A DNA stretch of 64,000 nucleotides from Dyadobacter frigoris (GTDB lineage Bacteria > Bacteroidota > Bacteroidia > Cytophagales > Spirosomataceae). Shown here in pieces: positions 34,643 to 44,591 of this stretch. The notes below the pieces were generated by a model. The model did no database searches, was not told the origin of the DNA, and saw only the letters and a list, made by a program, of their open reading frames with translations. The first letter of the stretch is position 1. Every line of letters starts with the position of its first letter. Both the position numbers and the translations under genes were made by a program. The stretch lies in the NCBI RefSeq assembly GCF_005280585.1, contig NZ_SZVO01000019.1, positions 1 to 64,000 on the forward strand, in the 5' to 3' direction.

Positions 34643-36466
34643 ATGGATAAAAATTTTATAATCGGCTTAGTACTTATAATGCTAATGCTGGTAGGTTATC
34701 AGTTTCTGGTTCCAAAACCGGTTGAGCCCGCGCCGATAACCCAAGTAAATAGTGACTCTGCAAAGTCCGTAACTGTTAAGGGTGCACTGGCATCAGATTC
34801 TACACAAGCGGTTGCATCAGCTGGTGATACTTCAGCAGTAAAAATTGCCCCGCAGGATCTTGTTATCGAAACAACGGATTCTCGTATTGTTTTCACAAAT
34901 AAGGGTGGGATTCTGAAGGAAGTTATGTTGAAAAAATACAAAACTTTTGACCAGAAACCGCTTTTCCTTATTCTTGAAAACCATAATAAATTTCAAATTG
35001 AATTTCCTACTCAGGCGGGTAATGTAAATTTGGCTGAGCTGTATTTCACAACCACGTCCACCGGTAAAACACTGGCTGCAAAAGATTCTGCCATTATTTC
35101 TTATCGTACAGATTTGGGTAAAGGCCAGTTTGTGGAGCAGAATTACGTTGTTCATGGTTCTGGTTATGTTATCAATTACGGCATTAAGTCAAACAGTCTG
35201 GTTGCAGGAGATAAGACAATTCAGTTTGACTGGAAAAACGATCTTTTGAAGCTTGAAAATGACATGAACGAAAACCGCAAGGCGATCACTGTCAATTATT
35301 ACACAGACGGTTTGCACAGCCTTTCGCAAAGCCCCACTGCCAATGAAGAAGCAAAAGCAGAAGAGCCTGTTAAGTGGTTTACGATTAAACACAAGTATTT
35401 CCTTGCCGGTTTGATTGCTGAAAAACATCCGTTTACCAATGTTGATGTAAAAACAATAGTAAATGTAAATGACACGACAATTGTAAAAACGGCAAATGTT
35501 GCTGCTTCCATACCCATGTTGGCCGTTCAGAAAAACGAAGCCAATTTCCAGTTTTATATTGGTCCAAACGATTACCATATCGTTCAGACAGTTAAGGCTG
35601 AAAACTTCGATCAGAACGTTTACTTGGGATATGCATTCCTTAAACCGATCAACAAATTCTTCCTTGTTCCTTTGTTTAACTTTCTGGAAGGGTTTATTTC
35701 TAACTATGGTTTGCTGATTATCTGTCTTGTATTATTTGTAAAAACGTTGCTTACGCCGCTGACTTACAAATCTTACATCAGTATGGCGAAGATGAAATTG
35801 CTCGCGCCAGAGCTGGAAGAACTGAAAGCAAAAAATCCGGATGATGCTGCAAAACAACAGCAGGATCAAATGAAATTGTATCAGGAAGTAGGTGTTAGTC
35901 CGTTAAGTGGCTGTATTCCGGTACTTGCTACGATGCCAATTTTGTTTTCGCTCTTCTTTTTATTCCCGAATTTAATTGAATTGCGGCAACAGCATTTCCT
36001 TTGGGCAAGCGATTTGTCGACATATGATTCATTCATAAAACTTCCTGTTTCGCTTCCTTTTTATGGTAATCACGTAAGTTTGTTTACCATCATGATGACG
36101 ATTTCAAGTATCGGATATGCTTATTATAACAACCAGATTACACCAACACAGCCTGGGCCGGTTAACATGAAAATGTTGAGTTACATCATGCCGTTGATGT
36201 TTATGTTTGTTCTTAACTCATTCCCTGCCGGTTTGACGTTCTACTATTTTGTTTCAAACGTCGTTACAATCGGTCAGCAGTTGTTGATCAAAAAGTTTGT
36301 GAACGAAGATAAGATCAGAAATATTCTGGAAGAAAACCGCAAGAAAAATGCGAATGGTGAAAAGAAGGAAACCAAGTTCCAAAAATATCTTGCAAAGTCT
36401 CTTCAAGCTGCCGATGAAGCGAAAAAGAAACAAGCTGACTTAGAAAAACGTACGAAACGTAAGTAA
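34643..36466 (+). CDS. yidC: Membrane protein insertase YidC
   Basis: 607 residues: an N-terminal membrane helix (about 4-20), a large periplasmic domain (about 60-340), then five insertase helices. LFVKTLLTPLTYKSYISMAKM and VSPLSGCIPVLATMPILFSLFF are the conserved core including the cytosolic hairpin, and FPAGLTFYYFVSN is near the end. A basic tail (KKKQADLEKRTKRK) may contact ribosomes. It inserts and folds inner-membrane proteins with or without SecYEG. Confidence 0.97.
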   Translation: MDKNFIIGLVLIMLMLVGYQFLVPKPVEPAPITQVNSDSAKSVTVKGALASDSTQAVASAGDTSAVKIAPQDLVIETTDSRIVFTNKGGILKEVMLKKYKTFDQKPLFLILENHNKFQIEFPTQAGNVNLAELYFTTTSTGKTLAAKDSAIISYRTDLGKGQFVEQNYVVHGSGYVINYGIKSNSLVAGDKTIQFDWKNDLLKLENDMNENRKAITVNYYTDGLHSLSQSPTANEEAKAEEPVKWFTIKHKYFLAGLIAEKHPFTNVDVKTIVNVNDTTIVKTANVAASIPMLAVQKNEANFQFYIGPNDYHIVQTVKAENFDQNVYLGYAFLKPINKFFLVPLFNFLEGFISNYGLLIICLVLFVKTLLTPLTYKSYISMAKMKLLAPELEELKAKNPDDAAKQQQDQMKLYQEVGVSPLSGCIPVLATMPILFSLFFLFPNLIELRQQHFLWASDLSTYDSFIKLPVSLPFYGNHVSLFTIMMTISSIGYAYYNNQITPTQPGPVNMKMLSYIMPLMFMFVLNSFPAGLTFYYFVSNVVTIGQQLLIKKFVNEDKIRNILEENRKKNANGEKKETKFQKYLAKSLQAADEAKKKQADLEKRTKRK

Positions 36467-36491
36467 TAAAGGGTTTTTACAAAAGAAAAGA

Positions 36492-36520
36492 GGGCAATGT
36501 TTCGGATGGAAACATTGCCC
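36492..36520 (+). terminator. Terminator after yidC
   Basis: GGGCAATGTTTC (36492-36503) pairs perfectly with 36509-36520 and is followed by GTTTCTTTTT. Confidence 0.85.
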
Positions 36521-36587
36521 GTTTCTTTTTCCCTTAAAACGGTTTTCGTAATTTGACCCACCAAATTCAACAACGACTGAAAGCCCA

Positions 36588-38294
36588 ATGAGAATTTTCG
36601 TTCTTTTAATAATCATTATCAGTTCTGGTTTTAGCAATTTTTCATTTGCTCAAACTGCCGATCTTAATGAAAACAAATACAAAGCAGCTGTATCAGACCT
36701 AAAACAAGGTCGTTACAGTATTGCTATTGAAAAATTTGCTCCCTTAACAACAACCAATATCCAGGCGCCCTATTCTCCATATGCCCATTATTATTATGCA
36801 TTATCCGCATATCAGCTGAAAAGGTACAGGGAAAGTAAACAAATGCTTCTTCAGCTTGTGAGCCGTTATCCGGGTTGGAACAAGATCAACGATGCGTATT
36901 ATCTGCTTGGTGCGAATAATCTTGCAACGGAGCAATACAAAGAAGGACTTGGTTTTTTACAGCGAATTAAAGAGTCTTCATATAATAAGGATGTGCAAGG
37001 TTTGAAGCAACATTATTTTGGCGAAATTCGTGATCTTGCAAAACTGAGAGATATTCAGAAACAATATCCGGAAGATCGCGACATTGCCATTGCTTTAATT
37101 CAATCCATTGAACACGCTCCATCTTCTACGAAAACGGATTTGATGCAGGCAAGTCAGCTTAGTGCAGATTTCAAAGTAAGTGGAAAAGAGAAAATCGAAA
37201 AAACGGAAGGGCCTGAAAAAAGTATTCCGAAACGTGAAAATCAATGGGAGAAAGGTTATTTCAATGTAGCGGTTTTGCTTCCATTTCGTCTTGACGAGTT
37301 TGGTAGTTCTAAAAAACGGACCAATCAATTTGCTTACGATTATTATCTGGGTCTTGTTCAGGCTAAACAGCAGCTGGATACAGAAGGAATTAAAGTAAAT
37401 CTATGGGCTTATGATGTCAGCAACGATGAAAAGTCCATGAAAATGATTGTCGGTAATACCGACTTTCAGCAATCGGATCTCGTTATTGGTCCTTTATATC
37501 CAAACACTTTTGAGGTTGCAGCAAACTATGTATCAGGTACAAATTTGTATATGCTGAATCCGCTTTCAACAGATGCTAATGTGGTAAAACATGGAGAAAA
37601 TACTTTTCTTGCACATCCTTCCATTCCTTTTCAGGTTCAAAAGGCTGCTGAATGGATGAAAACGGTTGCTCCGGGTCCATCCGTAGCAATTTATTATGGA
37701 GGAAGCGCCAAAGATTCCATGATGGCATTTTCTTATGCCAGTGAATTTACATCACGGGGTGGTAAGGTGATACAAATGCTCAAAATTATCCCGGATCGTG
37801 AATGGCTGCAAAATAAAATTTCATCTTTTGAAACCAATAAACCTTCTCACATAGCACTTTTTTCTTCTGACGGAAATTCGGGTGCTCCGTTAATTGAAGT
37901 GTTAAATGATCGTAAATTAATCGCAATACCTATTGTAGCAACATCAGGAAGTTTTAATACGCAGCAGTCGCGCTTGGGCAAATACGGTTCTCGTTTATAT
38001 TTAATTGAAACAGATCATATTGACCGCGAAAAAGAAAATGTTCGTGAATTTCAAAAAGCTTATTGGACACAAACAAATACTTTTCCGTCGGCCTATTCTT
38101 ATCAGGGCTACGATCAATTGCTTTTCTTTGGCCGAATGCTTGCTAAATATAAAGATGGGTTGAAAAAAGGCCTTGAAATGAGACGGTATGACGATGATTA
38201 CCTTCTTTCCGGTTTTGATTTTACCAAATCACGCGAAAACCAGATTTCACCAATATTAAAATATAGTGGTACCAAATGGGTACCTGTCAGATAA
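36588..38294 (+). CDS. TPR plus periplasmic-binding-protein-like exported protein
   Basis: 568 residues with a signal peptide (FVLLIIIISSGFSNFSFAQ). Residues 25-200 form TPR-like helices (YKAAVSDLKQGRYSIAIEKF; YALSAYQLKRYRESKQMLLQL). From about 225 on a type 1 periplasmic-binding fold is visible (FNVAVLLPFRLDEFG, DLVIGPLYPNTFE, SVAIYYGG). This layout resembles LpoA/LppC-like proteins and Bacteroidota 'amino acid ABC substrate-binding' proteins. Its place in the chain with hemL, 4 bp downstream, suggests co-transcription only. Confidence 0.75.
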   Translation: MRIFVLLIIIISSGFSNFSFAQTADLNENKYKAAVSDLKQGRYSIAIEKFAPLTTTNIQAPYSPYAHYYYALSAYQLKRYRESKQMLLQLVSRYPGWNKINDAYYLLGANNLATEQYKEGLGFLQRIKESSYNKDVQGLKQHYFGEIRDLAKLRDIQKQYPEDRDIAIALIQSIEHAPSSTKTDLMQASQLSADFKVSGKEKIEKTEGPEKSIPKRENQWEKGYFNVAVLLPFRLDEFGSSKKRTNQFAYDYYLGLVQAKQQLDTEGIKVNLWAYDVSNDEKSMKMIVGNTDFQQSDLVIGPLYPNTFEVAANYVSGTNLYMLNPLSTDANVVKHGENTFLAHPSIPFQVQKAAEWMKTVAPGPSVAIYYGGSAKDSMMAFSYASEFTSRGGKVIQMLKIIPDREWLQNKISSFETNKPSHIALFSSDGNSGAPLIEVLNDRKLIAIPIVATSGSFNTQQSRLGKYGSRLYLIETDHIDREKENVREFQKAYWTQTNTFPSAYSYQGYDQLLFFGRMLAKYKDGLKKGLEMRRYDDDYLLSGFDFTKSRENQISPILKYSGTKWVPVR

Positions 38295-38298
38295 TCAC

Positions 38299-39594
38299 AT
38301 GATGAATATTTCAACAAGTCAGGCCTTATTTGAAAAGGCACAGCATTTTATTCCGGGTGGTGTAAATTCGCCCGTTCGTGCATTTCGTGCGGTAGGAGGC
38401 TCGCCGATTTTTATCAAATCAGCAAAAGGACCTTATGTTTATGATGAAGACGATAATGAATACATAGAATTAATTAATTCATGGGGGCCGATGATCTTAG
38501 GCCACGGAAATGAATTAATCCAAAAAGCGGTTTCTGATGCCATTCAGCATTCTTTTTCTTTTGGTGCACCTACAAGAAGAGAGGTGGAAATGGCGGAATT
38601 AATTACTACCATGGTGCCTTCCATTGAGAAAGTACGAATGGTAAATTCCGGTACCGAAGCTACGATGTCAGCAATTCGCGTTGCCCGTGGTTTTACGGGT
38701 CGTGATAAAATCATCAAGTTTGAAGGTTGTTACCATGGTCACGGTGATAGTTTTTTAATAGCGGCCGGTAGTGGCGCCGTAACTTTCGGAACTCCCGATA
38801 GTCCCGGCGTTACAAAAGGTGTTGCGAATGATACGTTAACGGCTCCTTATAACGATCTGGCGGCTGTTCAGAAACTTGTTGATGCGAATAAAGGCCACAT
38901 TGCAGCGCTTATTCTGGAACCTGTTGTTGGTAACATGGGTTGCGTTTTACCTGCGGAAGGTTTTCTGGAAGGACTTCGCAAGATTTGCGATGAAGAAGGT
39001 ATCGTTTTTATTTTTGATGAAGTAATGACGGGTTTTCGCCTTTCCAAAGGCGGAGCTCAGGAAAGATTTGGCATTAAACCGGATTTAACGACGCTTGGAA
39101 AAATTATTGGCGGCGGTATGCCTGTTGGCGCTTACGGTGGAAAAGCGGAAATTATGAACTGGGTTTCTCCGTTGGGGCCGGTTTATCAGGCCGGGACTTT
39201 ATCAGGAAATCCTATTGCTATGGCTGCTGGTTTAACGATGTTGAATTATTTAAATGAGCATCCGGAAGTATATACAAAACTGGAATTGTCGGGCCATAAG
39301 CTGGTTAACGGTTTTACCAATTCGATGAAAAAACTTGGATTGAATTACACGATCAATAGCATCGGATCCATGTATACTTTGTTCTTTACGGATCAGGCTG
39401 TGACGGATTTTCCTTCTGCGAAATCGTCAAATCTTCCATTGTTTGGAAAATATTTCCACGCCATGCTGGATCGGGGAATTTACATGGGACCATCTCAGTT
39501 TGAAAGTATGTTTTTGTCTACCGCGCTGGAAAACAGTCATATTGATAGAATTATTGAAGCAAACGAAGAATCGCTTAAAGAAGTAATTGGATAA
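38299..39594 (+). CDS. hemL: Glutamate-1-semialdehyde 2,1-aminomutase
   Basis: 431 residues from the ATG at 38299 (38302 is equally possible); an upstream in-frame codon at 38266 would overlap the previous gene and is rejected. It is a class III aminotransferase fold enzyme: FEGCYHGHGDSFL, IFDEVMTGFRL and the PLP lysine in LTTLGKIIGGGMPVGAYGG. It converts glutamate-1-semialdehyde to 5-aminolevulinate in the C5 route to tetrapyrroles. Confidence 0.96.
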   Translation: MMNISTSQALFEKAQHFIPGGVNSPVRAFRAVGGSPIFIKSAKGPYVYDEDDNEYIELINSWGPMILGHGNELIQKAVSDAIQHSFSFGAPTRREVEMAELITTMVPSIEKVRMVNSGTEATMSAIRVARGFTGRDKIIKFEGCYHGHGDSFLIAAGSGAVTFGTPDSPGVTKGVANDTLTAPYNDLAAVQKLVDANKGHIAALILEPVVGNMGCVLPAEGFLEGLRKICDEEGIVFIFDEVMTGFRLSKGGAQERFGIKPDLTTLGKIIGGGMPVGAYGGKAEIMNWVSPLGPVYQAGTLSGNPIAMAAGLTMLNYLNEHPEVYTKLELSGHKLVNGFTNSMKKLGLNYTINSIGSMYTLFFTDQAVTDFPSAKSSNLPLFGKYFHAMLDRGIYMGPSQFESMFLSTALENSHIDRIIEANEESLKEVIG

Positions 39595-39595
39595 T

Positions 39596-40606
39596 ATGCG
39601 TAAATATTCTGTCATAATTCCTGTGTATAATCGTCCTGATGAATTGCAGGAATTATTGACTTGTCTGGCTACCCAGGCTTATAAAAACTTTGAGGTAATT
39701 ATTATTGAAGATGGTTCGAAAGTAAAATCGGATCTCATCGTTCAGTCATTTCAACAGAAACTTGATATCCATTATTTTTATAAAGAAAACGGCGGACAGG
39801 GTTTTGCAAGAAATACCGGTTTTGAAAAAGCCAGTGGTAATTACTTTATTCTCCTGGATTCTGATGCGTTGATTGAGCCTGATTATCTGTCGGTTGTCGA
39901 TCAAAAATTAAATTTGGATTTTGTCGATTTATACGGCGGGCCGGATACGGACCATCCTTCTTTTTCGCCAATTCAAAAAGCAATCAGCTATTCTATGACT
40001 TCCTTTATCACAACCGGAGGAATTCGTGGAAAAAAGAATAACATGGGCGGGATCTTTCATCCACGCAGTTTCAATATGGGCCTTTCACGTGCTGTTTACG
40101 AACTTACGGGAGGTTTTCAAACGAGTAGGATGGGTGAGGATATTTTATTCAGCATAGGTGCCTTACGTCTGGGATTCCGGTCCGCATTAATTCCCGAAGC
40201 TTTTATTTATCACAAAAGAAGAACCGAGTTCGCACAGTTTTTCAGACAGTTGAAATTTTTCGGCCGTGCACGGATTAATATTGCCCGTTTCTACCCTGAG
40301 GAATTAAAACTCGTTCATACCATTCCATTTCTTTTTACGGCCGGTGTGATCAGTATTCCTTTTTGGTTCTGGATTTTCAAGCCCTTTTTTTATCTGGGTA
40401 TTGCCGGTGTTTTGTTGATTATAGTGGCTTTGTTTTTTGACGCATTGCGTTCAACAAAAAGTGTAAAAGTGGCTTTTTTAGGAATTATAGCTGCTTTTGT
40501 ACAGCTATTTGGATATGGAACCGGTTTTATTCAGGAAGGCTGGACGCGTATTTGGGAAAAAAAATCGCACCGGGAAACCGGCGCGACTATTGAATATCCT
40601 TCATGA
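39596..40606 (+). CDS. GT2-family glycosyltransferase with C-terminal membrane helices
   Basis: 336 residues from the ATG at 39596, one base after the hemL stop. The GT-A core shows SVIIPVYNRPDELQ, IIEDGS (first Asp), GFARNTGFEKA and LLDSDALIEP (DxD-like), then GEDILFSI with the ED(D/E) acid. Three hydrophobic segments (about 245-320) anchor it. It probably transfers a sugar to a lipid or glycan on the cytosolic face; acceptor unknown. Confidence 0.85.
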   Translation: MRKYSVIIPVYNRPDELQELLTCLATQAYKNFEVIIIEDGSKVKSDLIVQSFQQKLDIHYFYKENGGQGFARNTGFEKASGNYFILLDSDALIEPDYLSVVDQKLNLDFVDLYGGPDTDHPSFSPIQKAISYSMTSFITTGGIRGKKNNMGGIFHPRSFNMGLSRAVYELTGGFQTSRMGEDILFSIGALRLGFRSALIPEAFIYHKRRTEFAQFFRQLKFFGRARINIARFYPEELKLVHTIPFLFTAGVISIPFWFWIFKPFFYLGIAGVLLIIVALFFDALRSTKSVKVAFLGIIAAFVQLFGYGTGFIQEGWTRIWEKKSHRETGATIEYPS

Positions 40607-40610
40607 TTTA

Positions 40611-40642
40611 TTGAAAGCAGTAGCACAAAATGCTGCTTTCAA
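40611..40642. terminator. Bidirectional hairpin terminator
   Basis: TTGAAAGCAG (40611-40620) pairs with 40633-40642, with AGCA/TGCT pairing inside. It separates the convergent glycosyltransferase and methyltransferase genes. Confidence 0.75.
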
Positions 40643-40651
40643 ACTTCAATT

Positions 40652-41422
40652 CTATTTTTGACAGAAATAAACTATTTCCTGACTTGGCAACGAATAGCGT
40701 TTTACTTCCGCAGGCGTTAATTGATCCATTACAAAACGGTCTTCTTTAACCGTAAATCCGCCTTTCTCTAATTCTCTTCCATAGTTTCTTCCAAAAAGTC
40801 GTAAATGATCGTTTTGAAGAAAATGTATTTCACGTTCACGGGGATCAGTGATGGTAGCATCTTCGTAAGTAAATTCGTACCTTAAATCCTGCGGTGACTG
40901 GATTAACGCCCAGCCTCCCGGTTTTAATACACGGTGTAATTCACTCATGGCTCTGATATAATCGTCCACATGTTCCATCACGTGGTTACAAAAGGCAACA
41001 TCGAACGTATTGTCAGGAAAAGGAATATCATGGATGTCCATTTTCACTTTTGCAAGAGGAGATTCAATATCCCCCGTTATATAATCAAGATTTTTCATGT
41101 GCTCGAAACGGTCGATAAAACAGTATTCCGGAGCGACATGCAAAACTTTAAGATCTGCGCTAAAAAAGTTGGTTTTGCGTTTTAAATATAAACCCATTAA
41201 ACGATGTCTTTCCAGAGATAAGCAGTTGGGGCAAAGTGCATTATCTCTGCTGGAAGTGTTTCTCCCATAAGGTAAAAACTGCCGGTAATGGCTGTTGCAA
41301 ACGGGGCATTCTACCTTATTTCCAATGTAAAAAATGCTCAAAAAACGAGCTACCCAGTGGCCGATTAGTTGCAGATAGGGACGAGGAATATAACGTAAAA
41401 CTAAACTTATGATGGCTTTCAT
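40652..41422 (-). CDS. SAM-dependent methyltransferase with N-terminal zinc ribbon
   Basis: 256 residues. CPVCNSHYRQFLPYG and CPNCLSLERHR form a four-cysteine zinc ribbon (about 38-72). The class I methyltransferase domain follows: VLHVAPE (motif I, degenerate), DVAFCNHVMEHVDDYIRAM (motif IV with the H-x2-E-H pattern) and LKPGGWALIQSP. It is of the type often found with polysaccharide or lipid biosynthesis genes; the substrate is not readable. It is convergent with the glycosyltransferase. Confidence 0.82.
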   Translation of the reverse strand: MKAIISLVLRYIPRPYLQLIGHWVARFLSIFYIGNKVECPVCNSHYRQFLPYGRNTSSRDNALCPNCLSLERHRLMGLYLKRKTNFFSADLKVLHVAPEYCFIDRFEHMKNLDYITGDIESPLAKVKMDIHDIPFPDNTFDVAFCNHVMEHVDDYIRAMSELHRVLKPGGWALIQSPQDLRYEFTYEDATITDPREREIHFLQNDHLRLFGRNYGRELEKGGFTVKEDRFVMDQLTPAEVKRYSLPSQEIVYFCQK

Positions 41423-41481
41423 TAAACCAATTGATTAAAAATTAATAATTTTATGTTCTTACGAGGTAACAATTACTTAAA

Positions 41482-41871
41482 ATGATCCCAGATATCAACC
41501 CAAAACCGCCAGGAGCACAACTTATTAAACGAATGTCAACGCGTACCAAGTGGCTTATACTTGCTCCGCTCGGACTTGTTTTATTCAGTTTTGGCCTGTG
41601 CGTACTTAGCGAGGCCGCGCATCAGCGTCGTATTGGCCAGCCGGCACAGGTGTGGGTGTTGCTGGGATTGTATAGTCTGGCATTAATAAATACCGGACTT
41701 GTTTTTTTCGGCGAGGCTTTACGGTTTCGTATACTTTTGGATGTTCGCCGGGAGACCCGTCGCAGTATGCGTCAGCTCCTGCGGAAAGTTAATGCAAAAG
41801 CACTTCGCAAAGAACCTGTCCGAAAAGGCAAATCCGACAAAAAAACAAAAAGCCCTACCAAAACAGATTGA
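41482..41871 (+). CDS. Small two-helix membrane protein, unknown function
   Basis: 129 residues with two hydrophobic helices (about 27-47 and 58-78) and a strongly basic cytosolic tail (LLRKVNAKALRKEPVRKGKS). No family is recognised. It is divergent from the methyltransferase gene. Confidence 0.55.
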   Translation: MIPDINPKPPGAQLIKRMSTRTKWLILAPLGLVLFSFGLCVLSEAAHQRRIGQPAQVWVLLGLYSLALINTGLVFFGEALRFRILLDVRRETRRSMRQLLRKVNAKALRKEPVRKGKSDKKTKSPTKTD

Positions 41872-41912
41872 CAGGGACTTGTTGATAACTTTGTATCGGA
41901 GAGGCGATTTGA

Positions 41913-42065
41913 TTATTGCTTGTTAGCTTCAAACTGTGCTTTTATTGCCTCAACATCGACGTTTCTTACTTCTGGCTTACGCAAAAGATTCTTGATAGTA
42001 GCTGTACGATTATTTGCCACAGCTTTATTTCTACGACTCTTACGTTTTAATTCCGTAACTCCCAT
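41913..42065 (-). CDS. Small basic protein, 50 residues
   Basis: From the ATG at 42065 the product starts MGVTELKRKSRRNKAVANN, has about 13 Lys/Arg in 50 residues, and ends with an acidic-basic helix (NVDVEAIKAQFEANK). A longer in-frame start upstream adds a hydrophobic stretch that is probably leader DNA. Basicity and size suggest a nucleic-acid or ribosome-associated protein (inference). Short proteins of this kind occur in related Cytophagales, as far as I recall. Confidence 0.6.
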   Translation of the reverse strand: MGVTELKRKSRRNKAVANNRTATIKNLLRKPEVRNVDVEAIKAQFEANKQ

Positions 42066-42299
42066 TTTAAAATTATTGTTTTGTGAAAGAGCCGCAAAAT
42101 TAGTAATAATTACGTAAATAAAGTAGCAAATAGTCATAAAAATTGCATAACCTCTCTAACTTTACATTTTTAAATGCTGGTGCATTTGATTTAGCAGCCC
42201 CGATTTTCGACTGGATTTGTTATCTGTCAGTCAAAAATTGTATTCCGGGGAACTAAACTTTTATGGCAGCCATTGACTATTTGAAGAATTTAGAATTAA

Positions 42300-43658
42300 A
42301 TGAGTAAACCAAGCCTTGCCCGCGGCACCCGTGACTTCGGTCCCGAACAAATGGTGAAACGCACCTTTATATTTGATACGATCCGTCGCTCTTTTCAACG
42401 TTACGGATTTCAGCCTCTGGAAACGCCGGCTTTTGAAAACCTTTCTGTTTTGATGGGGAAATATGGCGATGAAGGAGATCAGCTTCTTTTCAAATTGTTG
42501 AATTCAGGAAATTTTAGTGAAAAATTAACTGAAACGGATTTGAATGCGGGGTATAAACCATTGACTACCAAGATTTCCGAAAAAGGTCTGCGTTATGATC
42601 TTACCGTTCCTTTTGCCCGTTATGTGGTGATGAACCGCGGGACTTTGGTTATGCCATTTAAGCGTTATCAGATTCAGCCGGTTTGGAGAGCAGACCGTCC
42701 ACAGAAGGGCCGTTACCGGGAATTTTATCAATGTGATGCGGATGTGGTTGGGACGGAATCTTTGCTTTGTGAAGCAGAAATTGTTTTACTGCTGCATGAT
42801 ATTTTGCCTCAGTTAGGCATTGACGATTTTACGGTTAAAATCAATAACAGGAAAATCCTGACCGGAATTGCGGATATGATCGGTGCGCATGGAGAGGAAG
42901 GGACACTTTGTGTTGCGATTGACAAACTTGATAAAATCGGAAAAGATAAAGTTGTTGATGAATTGCGGGAACGTAATTTTTCCGAAGAGAGCATAAATTT
43001 ACTTGATCCGGTTTTTTCTATAACTAGTGGAGAAAATCCGTTTGCTGATCTGAGAAGCTGGCTTGCTACTTCTGAAATTGGATTAAAGGGTATTGATGAA
43101 CTGGAACAGGTTTGGCAAATGGTTGAATCGCTTGGTTTGAAAAATCCACGGATTCAGTTTGACGTAACACTTGCCAGAGGTTTGTCGTATTACACAGGCG
43201 CAATCTTTGAGGTGAAGGCAAATAATGTCCAGATCGGCAGTATTTGTGGTGGAGGACGATATGATAATCTTACAGGTACTTTTGGTGTTCCCGGAATATC
43301 AGGCGTTGGAATTTCTTTGGGCGTTGACCGGATTTATGATGTGATGGAAGAATTGAATCTTTTTCCTGAAAATCAGACGATCAGTACCCAAGTGATGATT
43401 TCAAATTTTGATAAGGAAGCTTTCAAATATGGTTTGTCTGTTTTGCCAAAATTACGCGAAGCCGGACTGAATGCCGAGATGTATCCCGATTCTGTCAAAT
43501 TGAAAAAACAGCTGGATTATGCTGATCGTAAGAATATTCCGTTTGTAATCCTGATCGGGTCTGAGGAAATGAGCACTGGTCAGCTTACATTGAAAAATAT
43601 GAAAACAGGTGAACAGCAAAAAGGAACGATTGAAGAATTGATCGCCGCTGTGAATTAA
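42300..43658 (+). CDS. hisS: Histidyl-tRNA synthetase
   Basis: 452 residues of a class II synthetase: RADRPQKGRYREFYQCD (motif 2), ARGLSYYTGAIFEV (the His-specific motif) and GGGRYDNLTG, with motif 3 in GVGISLGVDRIYDV. A C-terminal anticodon-binding domain (about 355-452) is present, and HisG is of the long form, so it is the synthetase and not the HisZ regulator. It charges tRNA-His. It heads a his gene string, 70 bp before hisG. Confidence 0.95.
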   Translation: MSKPSLARGTRDFGPEQMVKRTFIFDTIRRSFQRYGFQPLETPAFENLSVLMGKYGDEGDQLLFKLLNSGNFSEKLTETDLNAGYKPLTTKISEKGLRYDLTVPFARYVVMNRGTLVMPFKRYQIQPVWRADRPQKGRYREFYQCDADVVGTESLLCEAEIVLLLHDILPQLGIDDFTVKINNRKILTGIADMIGAHGEEGTLCVAIDKLDKIGKDKVVDELRERNFSEESINLLDPVFSITSGENPFADLRSWLATSEIGLKGIDELEQVWQMVESLGLKNPRIQFDVTLARGLSYYTGAIFEVKANNVQIGSICGGGRYDNLTGTFGVPGISGVGISLGVDRIYDVMEELNLFPENQTISTQVMISNFDKEAFKYGLSVLPKLREAGLNAEMYPDSVKLKKQLDYADRKNIPFVILIGSEEMSTGQLTLKNMKTGEQQKGTIEELIAAVN

Positions 43659-43728
43659 TAGATTTAAAAATAACAATAGAATTTTAAGCTGATAGCCGCA
43701 AACGCCCCAGCCCAATTTTAATAAAAAC

Positions 43729-44589
43729 ATGGATAATATTTTAAGAATTGCAATACAAAAATCAGGGAGACTAAGTGAAGATTCTTTGAAATTGATCAAG
43801 GAATGTGGTATTCGTTTTGATAATGGAGCCGGAAAACTGAAAACTTCCGCGACTAATTTTCCTGCTGAAATTCTTTTTTTACGCGATGACGATATTCCGG
43901 GTTACGTGGAAGATGGTGTGGCACACCTGGGTATTGTTGGTGAAAATGTTTCGGTTGAATCGGATCGTGATGTAAATACAGTTCATAAACTTGGTTTTTC
44001 GAAATGCCGTCTTTCAATTGGTGTTTTGAGAGAACACGATTATGCAGGTGTTCAGGATCTGGAAGGAAAAAGTATTGCAACTTCTTATCCGAAACTTTTG
44101 GGTAAATATCTTGCCGAAAACAATGTTACGGCTCAGATTCATGAAATCAGCGGTTCGGTTGAAATTGCGCCTAGTATTGGTCTGGCTGATGCGGTGTGTG
44201 ATATCGTAAGTTCGGGAAGCACGTTGCTCAGCAATGGATTGAAAGAGGTTGAAACGATTTTCAAATCGGAAGCGGTAATGATCGCCAGCAAGCATTTAAC
44301 GGCCGGTCAGCAGGATCTGCTTGATCAGTTGCTGTTCCGTATCAAATCTGTTCAGGTTGCTAAAAACAACAAATATATTTTATTGAATTGCCCGATGAGT
44401 GCAGTGGATGAGATCACAAAATATTTGCCGGGAATGAAAGCACCAACAGTAATGCCATTGGCGACAGAAGGCTGGTGTTCAATTCATTCGGTGATCAATG
44501 AAAACGATTTCTGGGAAAATATCGAAAAAATAAGACAGGCAGGAGCGGAAGGGATCTTGGTAATTCCTATTGAAAAAATGATTCTTTAA
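43729..44589 (+). CDS. hisG: ATP phosphoribosyltransferase, long form
   Basis: 286 residues, the long (HisZ-independent) type with a C-terminal ACT-like domain that binds histidine for feedback inhibition (about 215-286; ILLNCPMSAVDEITKYLPGMKAPTVMPL). LRIAIQKSGRLSEDSL opens the catalytic domain and DAVCDIVSSGSTLLSNGL is the PRPP site. First step of histidine synthesis. Confidence 0.96.
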   Translation: MDNILRIAIQKSGRLSEDSLKLIKECGIRFDNGAGKLKTSATNFPAEILFLRDDDIPGYVEDGVAHLGIVGENVSVESDRDVNTVHKLGFSKCRLSIGVLREHDYAGVQDLEGKSIATSYPKLLGKYLAENNVTAQIHEISGSVEIAPSIGLADAVCDIVSSGSTLLSNGLKEVETIFKSEAVMIASKHLTAGQQDLLDQLLFRIKSVQVAKNNKYILLNCPMSAVDEITKYLPGMKAPTVMPLATEGWCSIHSVINENDFWENIEKIRQAGAEGILVIPIEKMIL

Positions 44590-44591
44590 AT

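Noticed and set aside
42300..43658. HisZ regulatory subunit
   Set aside because: The anticodon-binding domain and His-specific motifs are complete and HisG is the long form.
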